DNA of 55,694 bases, from assembly GCF_000720635.1 (NCBI RefSeq), contig NZ_JOCF01000054.1, positions 1-55,694 of the forward strand, given 5' to 3'. The notes under the pieces are model-generated. The model saw nothing but the letters and a program-made list of their open reading frames with translations, did not search any database and was not told the DNA's origin. The stretch comes from Streptomyces sp. NRRL WC-3742 (GTDB lineage: Bacteria; Actinomycetota; Actinomycetes; Streptomycetales; Streptomycetaceae). This document shows, one piece after another, positions 43,285 to 52,530 of the stretch; position 1 is the first letter of the stretch; each line of letters begins with the position of its first letter. The position numbers and the translations under genes were made by a program.

Positions 43285-44582
43285 TCGGAACCGGCGGGAT
43301 CAGCCAGCAGGCCGCACTCGACGGCGACCTGATCACCCCGGCCGTCCTCCGGCTCCTGCGCGACCGTGGGCTGAGGCCGAGTCCGCAACTGCCCGCCGCC
43401 CGGTTCGCCCTCTCCTCCGCCGCCCCGCTGCTGGTCGCCCGCCCCGGCCACGCAGACGCCGCTGTCCGTACGTACGCCAGAACCTGGCTCGCGGGCCGCA
43501 CCGGCTACCACCGGGCCAGTGACCCGGCCGAGGAGTCTCTTCTCCACGCCTTCGAGACCTCGGCGCTCGTACGTCCGCCGGCCCATCGGACCGCCCAGCG
43601 GCTCGACGCCGATCTCGTCGAGGTGTACCTCTGGCTGTGCCGCCACTGGTGCGCGCTGAGCCGTGCCACGACGGACCTGAGGTACGTGAACGCCGCGCTC
43701 AAGGTGCTCGGCGTCTGCCTGCTCGCTCCGGTGCCGCCGACCGAACTGGCCGCGAAGGCGCTCGCCGAGGCCCTGGAGAGCATCGACACCCACGTTCGGC
43801 CGCAGGCCGGCTCCACCGGCGCCGACCTTCCGGTGCTCAGCCCGATCCCGGCAGCCCCGACGTCGCCGCGCGCACGCGTGGCGGTCCTCGCCGGAGCCGA
43901 CTCCCGAGGGCTCCCCAGGTTCCTGGCCTCGGCCCAGGCTGCCCGTGTGCCGATCGTCGGCGTCCTGCACCACGAGCCGACGCCCAGCACCATCCCGGAA
44001 GCCAGCTCGTACACCTCCGCCTGGTACCCGCAACCCGACGCCCGGAACGGGAACCGGGCCGCACCCGATCCCGGCCCGGGTAGCCCCGTCGCCGGTCAAC
44101 ACCAGGTCATCGGGCACCGCGACTGGTCGACCGCGGCAACCGCGCTGGGGCAGTGGCGCTGTGACCTGCTCGTCCTCGTCGGCATGGACGTCGTCCCGCG
44201 CACGGTCCTGGCGGTGCCCCGACTCGGCACCGTCAACGCCCACAACGGCGCCCTTCCGCACTACCGCGGCATGGACGCGGTCGCCTGGGCCATGCTCGCC
44301 GGCGACCCAGTGGCCTGCAGCGTCCACGAGGTCACCGAGCAGGTCGACGCCGGCGGCGTCTTCGCCCAGCGCACCGTCCCCAGCGACACGTCCGACCTCC
44401 GCCAGGCCGTCAAGAACACCCAGATCAACCTCCTCACCGAGGTTTGCCAGGCCGTCACCAGCACCGGCACGCTGCCCACCACCCGACCGCAGACCGGCCA
44501 CCCGCGTCGCTTCTACCGGATGCACCCCGCCCTGCGACGCCACCTCGACTCCACCATCGACGCGATCGGAGCCGCCCTGTGA
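43281..44582 (+). CDS. Formyltransferase-like protein with N-terminal extension
   Basis: A 433-residue protein from GTG 43281. Residues about 195-420 have the formyltransferase core with VNAHNGALPHYRGMDAVAWA (Asn319, His321) and EQVDAGGVFAQR (Asp356), the N-H-D catalytic triad of 10-formyl-THF-dependent enzymes. The first about 190 residues are helical and not recognised. It could formylate the amino group installed by the aminotransferase. GTGA overlaps at both ends. Confidence 0.75.
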   Translation: MIGTGGISQQAALDGDLITPAVLRLLRDRGLRPSPQLPAARFALSSAAPLLVARPGHADAAVRTYARTWLAGRTGYHRASDPAEESLLHAFETSALVRPPAHRTAQRLDADLVEVYLWLCRHWCALSRATTDLRYVNAALKVLGVCLLAPVPPTELAAKALAEALESIDTHVRPQAGSTGADLPVLSPIPAAPTSPRARVAVLAGADSRGLPRFLASAQAARVPIVGVLHHEPTPSTIPEASSYTSAWYPQPDARNGNRAAPDPGPGSPVAGQHQVIGHRDWSTAATALGQWRCDLLVLVGMDVVPRTVLAVPRLGTVNAHNGALPHYRGMDAVAWAMLAGDPVACSVHEVTEQVDAGGVFAQRTVPSDTSDLRQAVKNTQINLLTEVCQAVTSTGTLPTTRPQTGHPRRFYRMHPALRRHLDSTIDAIGAAL

Positions 44583-45226
44583 ACCCGACCTTCCTGCCCT
44601 ACCTGGACGACCTCGACTGGAACGACCTGGCCGGCCTCAGCCGGGCCGCCCACGTCGCGTTCAGCGAACTCACCAGCGACAACTGGGCGCCGCTCGCGAA
44701 GCTCCTCGGCGACCTCCCAGGTGACCCGCAGCTGGTCGAGATGTGCGAGAGCTACGACTTCCTCGACAAGCTCGTCCTCCACGACGCCCCCGGCCGGTTC
44801 CGCATCCGGCTCCACCGCTTCCGGCCCGGCTACTTCGACCGGCCGCACAACCACCGCTGGACCTTCGCCTCCAAGATCCTCGCGGGCTCCTACCAGCACA
44901 CGCTCTACGGCGCCGACACCGGCTTCACCACCGCCGACCCCGCCGACCTCCAGCCCCTGCAGATCCGCACCGAACGCGCCGACGACTGGTACGTCCTCCA
45001 CCACACCGCCGTCCACTCGGTCACCGCCGAAGCCGGCACCCTCTCGCTCGTCCTGCGCGGCCCGGCCGCCAAGGACTCCTTCCGCGTCATCGACGCGCCC
45101 ACCGGCGAGAGCTTCACCGCCCTCGGCAGCAGGGACGAGACCCCGCAGCAGCGCGCCGACAAGCGCATGACGCCCGACCGCCTCACCGGCACGATCGCCG
45201 ACATCCTCACGGCCCGCCCCGCCTGA
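44579..45226 (+). CDS. Cupin-like protein
   Basis: A 215-residue protein from GTG 44579. FRIRLHRFRPGYFDRPHNHR gives the HxH of a cupin metal site, with WTFASKILAGSYQHTLYG and VLHHTAVHSV later carrying further His ligands. It could be an isomerase, dioxygenase or epimerase in the pathway. Overlaps its upstream neighbour by four bases. Confidence 0.65.
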   Translation: MNPTFLPYLDDLDWNDLAGLSRAAHVAFSELTSDNWAPLAKLLGDLPGDPQLVEMCESYDFLDKLVLHDAPGRFRIRLHRFRPGYFDRPHNHRWTFASKILAGSYQHTLYGADTGFTTADPADLQPLQIRTERADDWYVLHHTAVHSVTAEAGTLSLVLRGPAAKDSFRVIDAPTGESFTALGSRDETPQQRADKRMTPDRLTGTIADILTARPA

Positions 45227-45246
45227 CCCGCAAAGGACCTCACCCC

Positions 45247-46059
45247 ATGGACGACCTCACCCAGGGCTTCCTGTTCGGCAACCCCGACGTCGTCGGCGAC
45301 GACGTGGCCCGCGTCGAACTGCGACTGGCAGCCCTCAACATCCAGAGCCCCTCCACCAACCGCGCCCGCGACGTGCTCGACTGGCTCTACCGCAGTCAGA
45401 GCAACGTCCTCGTCCTCACCGAGGTGAAGGCCGGGGAAGCCGCCGACCTGATCCTCAAGGACCTGGAGAGCTCCGGCTTCACCATCACCCGCCGCCCCGC
45501 CGGCCCCGACGACAAGTACCTCACGGTCATCGCCACCAAGGGCTACCGCACCGCTGCACTCCCCCTCGCCATGGACAGCACCCGCTTCGTCGGCGCCCGC
45601 CTCGCCACGCACTTCGGCGACTTCGACGTCCTCGGGCTCTACGCCCTCACCAACGGCATGACCGAGGAGAGCAGCCGCAACCGCAAGGCGTTCCAGGAGC
45701 AGGTGCTCGACGCCCTCCGGGCCCGCATCGCCGCCCAGCCCGAGGTGCCGCTGCTGATCACCGGCGACTTCAACGTCCTCGAACCCGACCGCGACCCGCC
45801 GGCCAGCCGCGCGCTCTTCGCCGACCACGACTACGCGTTCTACCGCTCCCTCGCCGATCTCGGCCTGATCGACACCTACCGCCAGATCCACCCGGAAGGC
45901 GCCGACCTCACCTGGTACGGACCCCAGGGAGGCCAGCGCCTCGACCACATCTTCATCTCCCCGGCGGCGTTCACCCGGGTCCGGGCGGTTGGCTTCCAGC
46001 ACGACGTCCGCACGGCGAAGATCAGCGACCACTCCGCGCTGGTCGCCGCCCTGATCTGA
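45247..46059 (+). CDS. Endonuclease/exonuclease/phosphatase-family enzyme
   Basis: A 270-residue protein from ATG 45247 (AAAGGA upstream). It keeps the EEP core: LAALNIQSPS, VLTEVKAGEA (Glu), LLITGDFNVLEPD (Asp-Asn), QRLDHIFIS and ISDHSALVA (Asp-His). These metal-dependent hydrolases cleave phosphodiesters or phosphomonoesters. In this operon removal of a phosphate added by the kinase is a plausible final step. It is the last plus-strand gene. Confidence 0.75.
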   Translation: MDDLTQGFLFGNPDVVGDDVARVELRLAALNIQSPSTNRARDVLDWLYRSQSNVLVLTEVKAGEAADLILKDLESSGFTITRRPAGPDDKYLTVIATKGYRTAALPLAMDSTRFVGARLATHFGDFDVLGLYALTNGMTEESSRNRKAFQEQVLDALRARIAAQPEVPLLITGDFNVLEPDRDPPASRALFADHDYAFYRSLADLGLIDTYRQIHPEGADLTWYGPQGGQRLDHIFISPAAFTRVRAVGFQHDVRTAKISDHSALVAALI

Positions 46060-46071
46060 CCAATACCGCTG

Positions 46072-46764
46072 CTACCGGGCGGGGTCGGCCGGCTCCGCCC
46101 AGGGCAGCTTCGTCAGCTGCGGCCACTCCGCCATCCACCGCTCCGCTTTGGCGTCGTACACCGCCTGCGGCGCCACGGTCAGCGGGTTCGGCCGCAGCAC
46201 CAGACGGAACAAGTCCGCGAAGCCGTGCGTCGAGTGCACATCCAGCTTCCCGCCGGCATCCAGGCTCAGCCCCACGCAGCAGCTCGTCGCGGCGAACGAG
46301 CTGATCGCGTGCGGCAGATCCCGGTACGGGGCGATCTCCTTGCCCCACTTCTCCGGGTACCACAGGTGCACCCGGGCCTGGTTCCGCGGCTCCAGCTCGA
46401 CGCCCAGGTCCTCAACCGCCGCCAGGCACCGCTTGATCACCACGTCCTCCGCCTCCCAGGAGGTGTCCTCGTCGAAGAAGAACAGGTCGTGGTCCCGGAT
46501 CCCTGCCCGGAGGTCCTCTCGACCGGCCGCCGCGTTCCACACCGTCTGGAACAGCGATCCGGCTGTCAGGTACCACGGCGGCAAACCCTCCAGCCCGGCC
46601 AGGCGCTCCAACACCGCCCGAACCGACCCGTTCCGCAACGCGATCGACGCGAACGCCGCCGCCTGCTCGTCGTACGACCCGGAGTCGGCCAGCTCACGCA
46701 GGCCCTCAGCAGTCACATGCGCGTAGGTGGGGTTGTCACGGACAACCCTGTAGTCCAAGAACAC
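46072..46764 (-). CDS. Nucleotidyltransferase-like protein
   Basis: About 230 residues. GTG 46764 is chosen, but TTG 46770 or an internal GTG are possible. LPPWYLTAGSLFQTVWNAAA, then DHDLFFFDEDTSWEAEDVVI (acidic metal ligands) and VHLWYPEKWG, match the nucleotidyltransferase-family proteins of PF06042/DUF925. These are small NTase-fold proteins with unknown substrates. It is convergent with the operon. Confidence 0.75.
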   Translation of the reverse strand: MFLDYRVVRDNPTYAHVTAEGLRELADSGSYDEQAAAFASIALRNGSVRAVLERLAGLEGLPPWYLTAGSLFQTVWNAAAGREDLRAGIRDHDLFFFDEDTSWEAEDVVIKRCLAAVEDLGVELEPRNQARVHLWYPEKWGKEIAPYRDLPHAISSFAATSCCVGLSLDAGGKLDVHSTHGFADLFRLVLRPNPLTVAPQAVYDAKAERWMAEWPQLTKLPWAEPADPAR

Positions 46765-46859
46765 CCACAAGACCCTGCCACAACAGCACCGTTGATCGCA
46801 TCGTGAACCGCCGCTCCCCCCGCTCAGTCACGAAGCCGCGACCATGTCAGCGCCGCGGT

Positions 46860-47046
46860 TCGGACACCAGGTGGCGACCACCTGTTCGTCGGCTTCGACG
46901 AGGGGCCGGCCGCGCTTCACAAGGCAGCACAGACCATCCTGGAAGACGACCTACTGTACACCTCGAGTACACAGACCGTTTATCGGAGAGCCGCCGAGTT
47001 CGAGCCGCGCCGAATCGCTGACTTCCTCCTAGAGGCGGTGTCGTGA
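46860..47046 (+). pseudogene. C-terminal gene fragment coupled to the next frame
   Basis: The frame reads HLFVGFDEGPAALHKAAQTI, then a helical part with FEPRRIADFLLEAVS, ending at TGA 47044-47046. It overlaps the GTG of the next frame. No start codon is available in frame, so this is the end of a broken gene that once belonged to one operon with the next. Not recognised. Confidence 0.35.
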
Positions 47047-47345
47047 TGCCCGAAACCCCAATGCCCTTGCGACCGTTGCTGCTCGTAGACGAGTCAAATC
47101 TTCTGTGGGCCGGAACCTCCGGCTTCCCCACCCCGATCTTCTCCCGCGACAAGACCCGCGAGCTGACCGGCCTGTTCGCCCTCTTCGTGCTCCTGCGAGC
47201 GGAGATCCGCGACGATCTCGACGTCGCGCAGCCCAAGGTCCTGGTCGTCGTCGACGGCGAGCACGGCACCGCCGACCGTGTGGCCACCGACCAGGAGTAC
47301 AAGGCGCGATCGCCGCCGGACTGTGCGAGCCCGGTGATCCGATGA
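47043..47345 (+). pseudogene. 5'-3' exonuclease (FEN/PIN-like), N-terminal fragment
   Basis: The frame reads LLLVDESNLLWAGTSGFPTPIF... RDKTRELTGLFALFVLLRAE then VLVVVDGEHGTADRVATDQE YKA. This is the N-terminal part of a 5'-3' exonuclease domain, with the first Asp (VD.SNLLW) and DGEHG. It stops at about 100 residues, whereas the family is near 300. Truncated. Confidence 0.5.
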
Positions 47346-47690
47346 CCCATATCAATGTCGGGCTGTGCATCGCCGATGCACTGCCGCACGCCCCGGACGC
47401 TTTCGTCCTCGCCCAAGGTGCCTACTTCGCCTGGGGGTTCTGCCTCGACGACTATGTCCGGGACGACGACGCCTGGACCGCACGAATCGCGGGCGTGGCC
47501 GACGCCGTCCTCTCAACCGTTCCACCGAACGACCCATGGCAGCCCGCGCTGCGCGAGGTCGACCGCATCTTCGCCACCTGCTTTCCCGCCCACGTCCTGG
47601 ACCTCTGGCGGACCGAGCACCTGGCCTGCTCGGCGGACAACTCGGCAAGAACGCCACCCGCCGCTTGCTCCTGCTTTGCGAAGTCGCCAG
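47342..47690 (+). pseudogene. Possible terpene-synthase fragment
   Basis: From ATG 47342 the frame reads ADALPHAPDAFVLAQGAYFA then WGFCLDDYVRDDDAWTARIA. DDYVRDD could be the aspartate-rich metal site of a class I terpene synthase, with upstream aromatic residues. Past about 47650 the coding pattern changes frame. Only a weak call; another helical protein is possible. Confidence 0.3.
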
Positions 47691-48000
47691 CGGCGCGTTC
47701 GGGGCGCTCGCCCTGCACGCGACCCGGGACCCTCACCGCCCTGCTGGGGCCCGGCCCTGTCTGCACCCACCTGCGGGACGCCGCGATCTCGTTGACGATC
47801 CTCAGCCTCTCCGCCGGGCCGGGGGTCGTCCTGACCATTGCCGTCGCGATCTTGTCAGGGAAGGTCGCGCCCCGGATCAACCGTGAGGCCGACCTCGCAC
47901 GGATCAATGCCTGCCCCGGCGCCGCTGGGGGCCGCAGCCACGCGGCACTGCTCCACTGCAGTCGCCGGAAGCCGCAGGTTGACAGGACTTCAGAGAGGGA

Positions 48001-48276
48001 TCATCTCCGGCCGAGGACGAAGCCGTGCCGGGCCAATCGCGGGTGCACGCGCTCCAGCAGGGCCCGCACCTGGTTGAAGGCATCCGACTCGGAGTCGGCC
48101 AGAACGAAGAGGTAGAGTTCCAGCCCCTCGGCGACGGGCCGGCCGGTGAGGTGCTCGAGTCCGTCGCGGGGCATGGCGTGGGCCCAGATCAGGTCCTCGA
48201 TGAGCGAGACGACCGCAGAGCCGGGGCGCGGTCCTTTCAGCCGCGCGAAAACGACCTGCACGGCATTCAGTCCCAT
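48001..48276 (-). CDS. Hypothetical small protein
   Basis: A 91-residue protein from ATG 48276 (MGLNAVQVVFARLKGPRPGS...). It has an alpha/beta feel with SLIEDLIWAHAMPRDGLEHL and LELYLFVLADSESDAFNQVR. No family recognised; the ferredoxin-like size and helix pattern fit small Streptomyces hypotheticals. No strong ribosome site. Confidence 0.5.
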   Translation of the reverse strand: MGLNAVQVVFARLKGPRPGSAVVSLIEDLIWAHAMPRDGLEHLTGRPVAEGLELYLFVLADSESDAFNQVRALLERVHPRLARHGFVLGRR

Positions 48277-48674
48277 GCGACGGCCTGTACGGGCGCCCCT
48301 GAGGTCGTGATCCGCTTGGAAGCCGCGCGGCGGGCTTCGACGCCTGTGACGGCCACGTCTGGGCCAGCAGGGGCGCCGGGTGTCACAAGCGTGTCGGCAA
48401 GCAGGCGGGCGGCGGGCGGGGAGGTCGTACGGGGCACGGGTACCTCTGGGGCGCAAAGGCGTCAGGAACGGTATGGGCCCGAGTGGGCCGTGTGGTGACC
48501 GGGCCTCGGACTCCTCCGTCCGTCGTCCCGTAATTCCCATCATGTCCGTTGTTGCGGCCTCGGGAAACGGGTCGGGGCCGTCACCAACGGGCCAGGCCAC
48601 TTGATGCCACGACCTGGGTGGCGATTAGAATCGTCGCGGGCGGGACTACCTGCCGTGGATGCCGGGGGGCAACA
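48277..48674. other. Intergenic stretch upstream of the LuxR-type regulator
   Basis: About 400 bp without a convincing gene. It separates the divergent hypothetical (minus) from the regulator (plus) and must carry their promoters. No clear operator seen. Confidence 0.4.
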
Positions 48675-49661
48675 GTGCTGGAAGTTTTCGGGCTGGACAC
48701 CGATACCGAGGCGGTCTACCGGGAGATGCTGGAGGGGATTTCCGGTGGCGTCGTGGAGCTTGCCGTCCGGGTCGGCGCCACCGAGGCGACGGTGCGCAAG
48801 GCGCTCGACCGGCTGGTCGAGCTGAACCTGCTGACTCCGTCTCGGGAGGCCGTCGGCGGCCTTCGCGCCGTCAGTCTGGAGGCCGGTCTGGCGCATCTGC
48901 TGCACCGGCAGGAGGAGGAACTGGCCAAGCGTCACCACGACCTGGCGGCAGGCAAGGCCGCTGCTGCCCGCGCCATCGCGCAGTACTCGGCCCTACAGCC
49001 GGACACCGACGTAGAGGGCAACGAGCGACTCCTCGGCCTAGATGCCATCCAGGCCCGGCTCGAAATCCTCACCCGCCAGCTCAGAAGCGAATGCCTCTCG
49101 ATCATCCCGGGTGGCGCCCAGTCCGAGGCGAGTCTTGAGGCGTCACGGCCCCTGGACGAGCAGGCCCTGAACCGTATGGTGCGAATGCGGGCCCTCTATC
49201 AGGAGAGCGTCCGCAATGATCCCCCGACGCTCGCGTACGCGCAGTGGACCACCGAGCGCGGCGGAGAGGTGCGCACGAGTCCGGTGCTGCCGACCCGTCT
49301 GCTGATCTTCGACCGGGCCACCGCGCTCGTCCCGATCGATCCGGGCAACTCACGTGCGGGCGCCTTGTGCACCACTTCCCCAGGCATCGTGGCAACTCTC
49401 GTCGCGCTCTTCGAACAGACCTGGGATGCGGCCGCTCCACTGGGTGCGGTGCGGCGCGGGGCTGCGGAGGAGGGAATCAGCCAGGGGGAGCGGGAGTTGC
49501 TGAAGCTGTTGGCATCGGGCATGACGGACGAGGCCGCGGGAAAGCGCCTAGGGGTCTCCATGCGCACGGTGCGCCGGCAGATGGCGGCCCTGATGGAACG
49601 GCTCCAGGCGACCAGCAGGTTCGAAGCGGGCCTGAAGGCTGCGCAGCGCGGCTGGTTGTGA
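48675..49661 (+). CDS. LuxR-type regulator with TrmB-like N-terminus
   Basis: A 328-residue protein from GTG 48675, six bases after a G-run. Residues 10-70 form a winged-helix (TEAVYREMLEGISGGVVELA ... ATEATVRKALDRLVELNLLT). The middle lacks a receiver domain. Residues about 265-325 are a LuxR HTH (SQGERELLKLLASGMTDEAA...RLGVSMRTVRRQMAALMERL). This is the common Streptomyces one-component layout. Target genes unknown. Confidence 0.8.
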   Translation: MLEVFGLDTDTEAVYREMLEGISGGVVELAVRVGATEATVRKALDRLVELNLLTPSREAVGGLRAVSLEAGLAHLLHRQEEELAKRHHDLAAGKAAAARAIAQYSALQPDTDVEGNERLLGLDAIQARLEILTRQLRSECLSIIPGGAQSEASLEASRPLDEQALNRMVRMRALYQESVRNDPPTLAYAQWTTERGGEVRTSPVLPTRLLIFDRATALVPIDPGNSRAGALCTTSPGIVATLVALFEQTWDAAAPLGAVRRGAAEEGISQGERELLKLLASGMTDEAAGKRLGVSMRTVRRQMAALMERLQATSRFEAGLKAAQRGWL

Positions 49662-49685
49662 CACCGGCCCGCCGCACTGGGCCGC

Positions 49686-50888
49686 TCACGGCTCTTTTCG
49701 GGTCGGCTGCGCCGTGCGACGGTCCGTCTTCTTCAGCCTTCGGTAAGCGTCCGCGACGGTGAGGATCCAGGCGATCTCCTCGCGCGGGGAACGGCCTCCG
49801 GTGCCGGATCCGAGAGCGGCGGGCGGTGTGGGTGCGGGCAGGTCCTGTGCCCGGTGTCGCAGGGCGGTGTGCAGCCAGCGGGCTTCGGCCCCGGGGAGGT
49901 CCTCGTCCGTTCCGGTGTCCGGATTCGGGTCGGCAGCCGTGCACGGGCCGGTGCCGGGCGGGTCCTCCTGCAGGATCAGGGTCGCGTCGCGAAGGGCGAA
50001 GGCTCGGTGTGTGAGGTCGAGGGACCGGTCACCGGGGGTCAGCAGGTCGCGCAGCGGCCCGCTCGGGGTGCCGAGTACCACCTGCGGCACGGCGGCGGTG
50101 ACGTCCGACCAGAGCGGATGCAGGCGCCAAAGGGCGTACTGGTCCCGCACGTAGCCGGCCAGCACGTGGGCGGGCGCGATGGCGACACCGAGCACGAACA
50201 GGACGATCATGGCGGCGGGCAGCAGTTCACAGACCGGGTCGGTCAGGGCGATCGGCTTGCCGTCGGCGTCGAGCCGGGTGGCGTCTCCGCTGCTCAGGAC
50301 GAAGTAGACCCGGTAGAGCATGTAGGCCAGCCCGGCGGTGGACGCCAGAGCCAGGCAGGTGACCCCTGCGCGCGGTGAGCCGGGCGGCACGCTCGCGCGG
50401 TTGGACCAGAACAGGACGGCCGCTCGTGCGGTCGCGACGGCGAAGACGGTGTTGAAGACTCCCAGGTAGAACTGGACTCCGGGGTCGCCGTAGTGTGCGT
50501 CGATGCCGAACGCGCCGTCGTAGTCGTGCGGGAGGGCGAGGAAGAACAGCAGGCAGAGCGCGAGGGCGGACGCGGTGGCGAACAGCAGCCGCGTACGGGC
50601 GGCGCCGGCCTGCTGGTAGCGGCCGCGCACTGCCTCGACGTACTCCAGCAGGAAGTAACCGGCGAGGACCCCGGCCAGGTGTTTGAGCAGCAGTGTCACG
50701 TCCCGGATACCCGTCAGGTCCGCCAACGCGGTCTCGACGGCGGCTGGACGCAGGCTGACCCCGACGGAGATCGCGGCGAATGCACCCCAGAGGGAACGGT
50801 TCGCCCCGCCGGTTAGGGCCGAGCGGGCGCGCCAGAGCACGACGCTCCAGGAGAGCAGGGGAATCAGCCAGGTGACCAGCGGACGCAT
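49686..50888 (-). CDS. MAB_1171c-like polytopic membrane protein (second module)
   Basis: A 400-residue protein from ATG 50888. About seven hydrophobic segments lie in the first 230 residues (LVTWLIPLLSWSVVLW ... LLPAAMIVLFVLGVAIAPAH), then a soluble domain with YALWRLHPLWSDVTAAVPQV and LTHRAFALRDATLIL. It resembles the gene at 33493 in order, length and motifs. It is coupled to the ImmA-like gene (ATGA). Confidence 0.65.
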   Translation of the reverse strand: MRPLVTWLIPLLSWSVVLWRARSALTGGANRSLWGAFAAISVGVSLRPAAVETALADLTGIRDVTLLLKHLAGVLAGYFLLEYVEAVRGRYQQAGAARTRLLFATASALALCLLFFLALPHDYDGAFGIDAHYGDPGVQFYLGVFNTVFAVATARAAVLFWSNRASVPPGSPRAGVTCLALASTAGLAYMLYRVYFVLSSGDATRLDADGKPIALTDPVCELLPAAMIVLFVLGVAIAPAHVLAGYVRDQYALWRLHPLWSDVTAAVPQVVLGTPSGPLRDLLTPGDRSLDLTHRAFALRDATLILQEDPPGTGPCTAADPNPDTGTDEDLPGAEARWLHTALRHRAQDLPAPTPPAALGSGTGGRSPREEIAWILTVADAYRRLKKTDRRTAQPTRKEP

Positions 50889-51412
50889 CAGGGGTTCTTC
50901 CTCCACCTGCGGGGGCGATCTGGGTAGGCCAGGCTCGCGGTGAGACGGTCGGAGACGGGGTCGAGACCGGCCGCCGGAGCGACCAGTGCGGTCAGCAGCA
51001 GGGCGGTCATCTCCGCTTCCTGTTCGTCGGCCGTCTCGTAGCCGGTGCGGCCCGCGCCCAGGATCTCGGCCACCAGCTCCGGGGCCAAGTCGGGCAGCAG
51101 CGTGCCCAGCCGGGACAGTTCCAGGGACCCGCTGTGCCCGCACAGGACGTGGCTGAGTTCGTGAAGCTTGATCAGATCCTGATGGGCCGGGCTGGTGCGC
51201 GCCTCGAAATAGATGAGGTCGATGTCGGGCAGCGCGATCCACAGGCCGCAGGGCAGATCGGCGCCGAGGACGGGAAGGGGTTCGAGGACGATCGGCCGGC
51301 CACGGCTGTGCTCCAGGGAGGTACGGAACCCCTCCAGGGTGAAGGGGTCGGGCAGGTGCACGCCGGCGAGTCGGCGTTCGCAGCGCCGACGCAGACCGCG
51401 GGGGAAAGCCAT
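50888..51412 (-). CDS. ImmA/IrrE-like metallopeptidase (second module)
   Basis: A 174-residue protein from ATG 51412 (MAFPRGLRRRCERRLAGVHL); ATG 51448 is an alternative start. The zinc motif is HELSHVLCGH, followed by YETADEQEAEMTALLLTALV. CGLWIALPDIDLIYFEARTS precedes it, as in the first module. It should process or sense through the XRE regulator encoded just upstream. Confidence 0.78.
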   Translation of the reverse strand: MAFPRGLRRRCERRLAGVHLPDPFTLEGFRTSLEHSRGRPIVLEPLPVLGADLPCGLWIALPDIDLIYFEARTSPAHQDLIKLHELSHVLCGHSGSLELSRLGTLLPDLAPELVAEILGAGRTGYETADEQEAEMTALLLTALVAPAAGLDPVSDRLTASLAYPDRPRRWRKNP

Positions 51413-51484
51413 GGGGTGGAAGGTTCTTCCGAAGGCGACTGGGAACATGCGACAGGGATCAGGAGCCGGATGCCATGGGCCCCT

Positions 51485-51994
51485 TCAGGTCTCATCGGCC
51501 GGGCGGGGGTTGCGTTCGGCGGCGCGTTCCTCGACCTGGCCAAGGCTGTCGGCGAGGGCCAGGAGTACCCGCAGGCTGCCGTTGGAGAGGGTGGAGGCTC
51601 GTTGCAGCAGGCTGACAACTCCGTCGTTGCCCAGTGCCTGCCGCAGCTCGCCGATCTTCTCCAGCTGCTCCAGTTGCTCGTCCACCACGGCGGCCTTGGC
51701 GTCGTCCAGGAAGTAGCTCGCACCGGCATTGATGCCGAACCCACGGCCCAGCCAGTCAAGTGTCTCCACCGTGGGGTTGGAAGCCAGACCCTTCTGGTTC
51801 AGGCCGAGGTGCAGGTTGCGGATGGTGTCGCGCGAGATGACGTCCCGGCCTGCCAGGCGGTTGATCCGCTCGGCGAGTTCCCGGTAGGCCGGAGTCCGTC
51901 CACCTGACCTGGCCGCCTCCCGGGTCATCAACCGATCCAGCCGGGCGGCGATTGCCGAGGCGCGGCCAGTCGGCTGGTCAGATCCGCCGGTCAC
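51485..51994 (-). CDS. XRE-type regulator
   Basis: A 169-residue protein; GTG 51994 is chosen (GGGGGAG directly upstream), with ATG 52033 as the longer option. TPAYRELAERINRLAGRDVI then SRDTIRNLHLGLNQKGLASN and PTVETLDWLGRGFGINAGAS is the Cro/C1-like helix-turn-helix found next to ImmA genes in Streptomyces. It heads the three-gene module. Confidence 0.75.
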   Translation of the reverse strand: MTGGSDQPTGRASAIAARLDRLMTREAARSGGRTPAYRELAERINRLAGRDVISRDTIRNLHLGLNQKGLASNPTVETLDWLGRGFGINAGASYFLDDAKAAVVDEQLEQLEKIGELRQALGNDGVVSLLQRASTLSNGSLRVLLALADSLGQVEERAAERNPRPADET

Positions 51995-52199
51995 TGCTCC
52001 CCCACCCGATTCCCCTCCCGAGACCCACCACAATACCGGACACCACGCAGCCGACGACCGAAACTATGACGCACGGGGATGTCCGTCACCCGCTTGCGCA
52101 CGGTCCGTGCCCTCGAACCACTCGTCCTCGGCGGACACGGTGCCGAGGTGAGAGCAGATCGCTCACCGGGGCGGACACGCGAAGAGGTGTCAGCTGGCG

Positions 52200-52530
52200 G
52201 CGGAGACGGTCAGGGCGGTGGCGTCGTCGGCACCACCGGGCACCTCTCGAGGAGCAGGACGGGGTGGTGGTAGCTGTTGAGGGCGTCTCCGGGCTTGAGG
52301 TCGGCACGCGAGATCGGGATGGTGCAGGAGTCCGCGATGAGCCGGGTGTCGGCGCCCAGGTGCCAGGCCATGGAGACGTAACTGGAGCATTGGGTGCGGT
52401 AAGTTGCGGCCGCTGGAGTTCGTGGTGGTGGCCAGGGCCGCCGTGGCGACGCTGCCCGAGGCGGCGAGGGCGGCAGCCGGGGCGAGACGGGTGAGTTTGG
52501 AGATCGTGGAAGGCACGACGGCACGCATGC
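52200..52530 (-). pseudogene. Secreted NlpC/P60-like protein, frameshifted
   Basis: One frame provides a signal peptide (MRAVVPSTISKLTRLAPAAA LAASG) from 52530; another carries CSSYVSMAWHLG...DLKPGDALNSYHHPVLLLE, which resembles the Cys site and GD-His part of NlpC/P60-type hydrolases. The two are in different frames, and the middle is short. A decayed gene. Confidence 0.45.
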
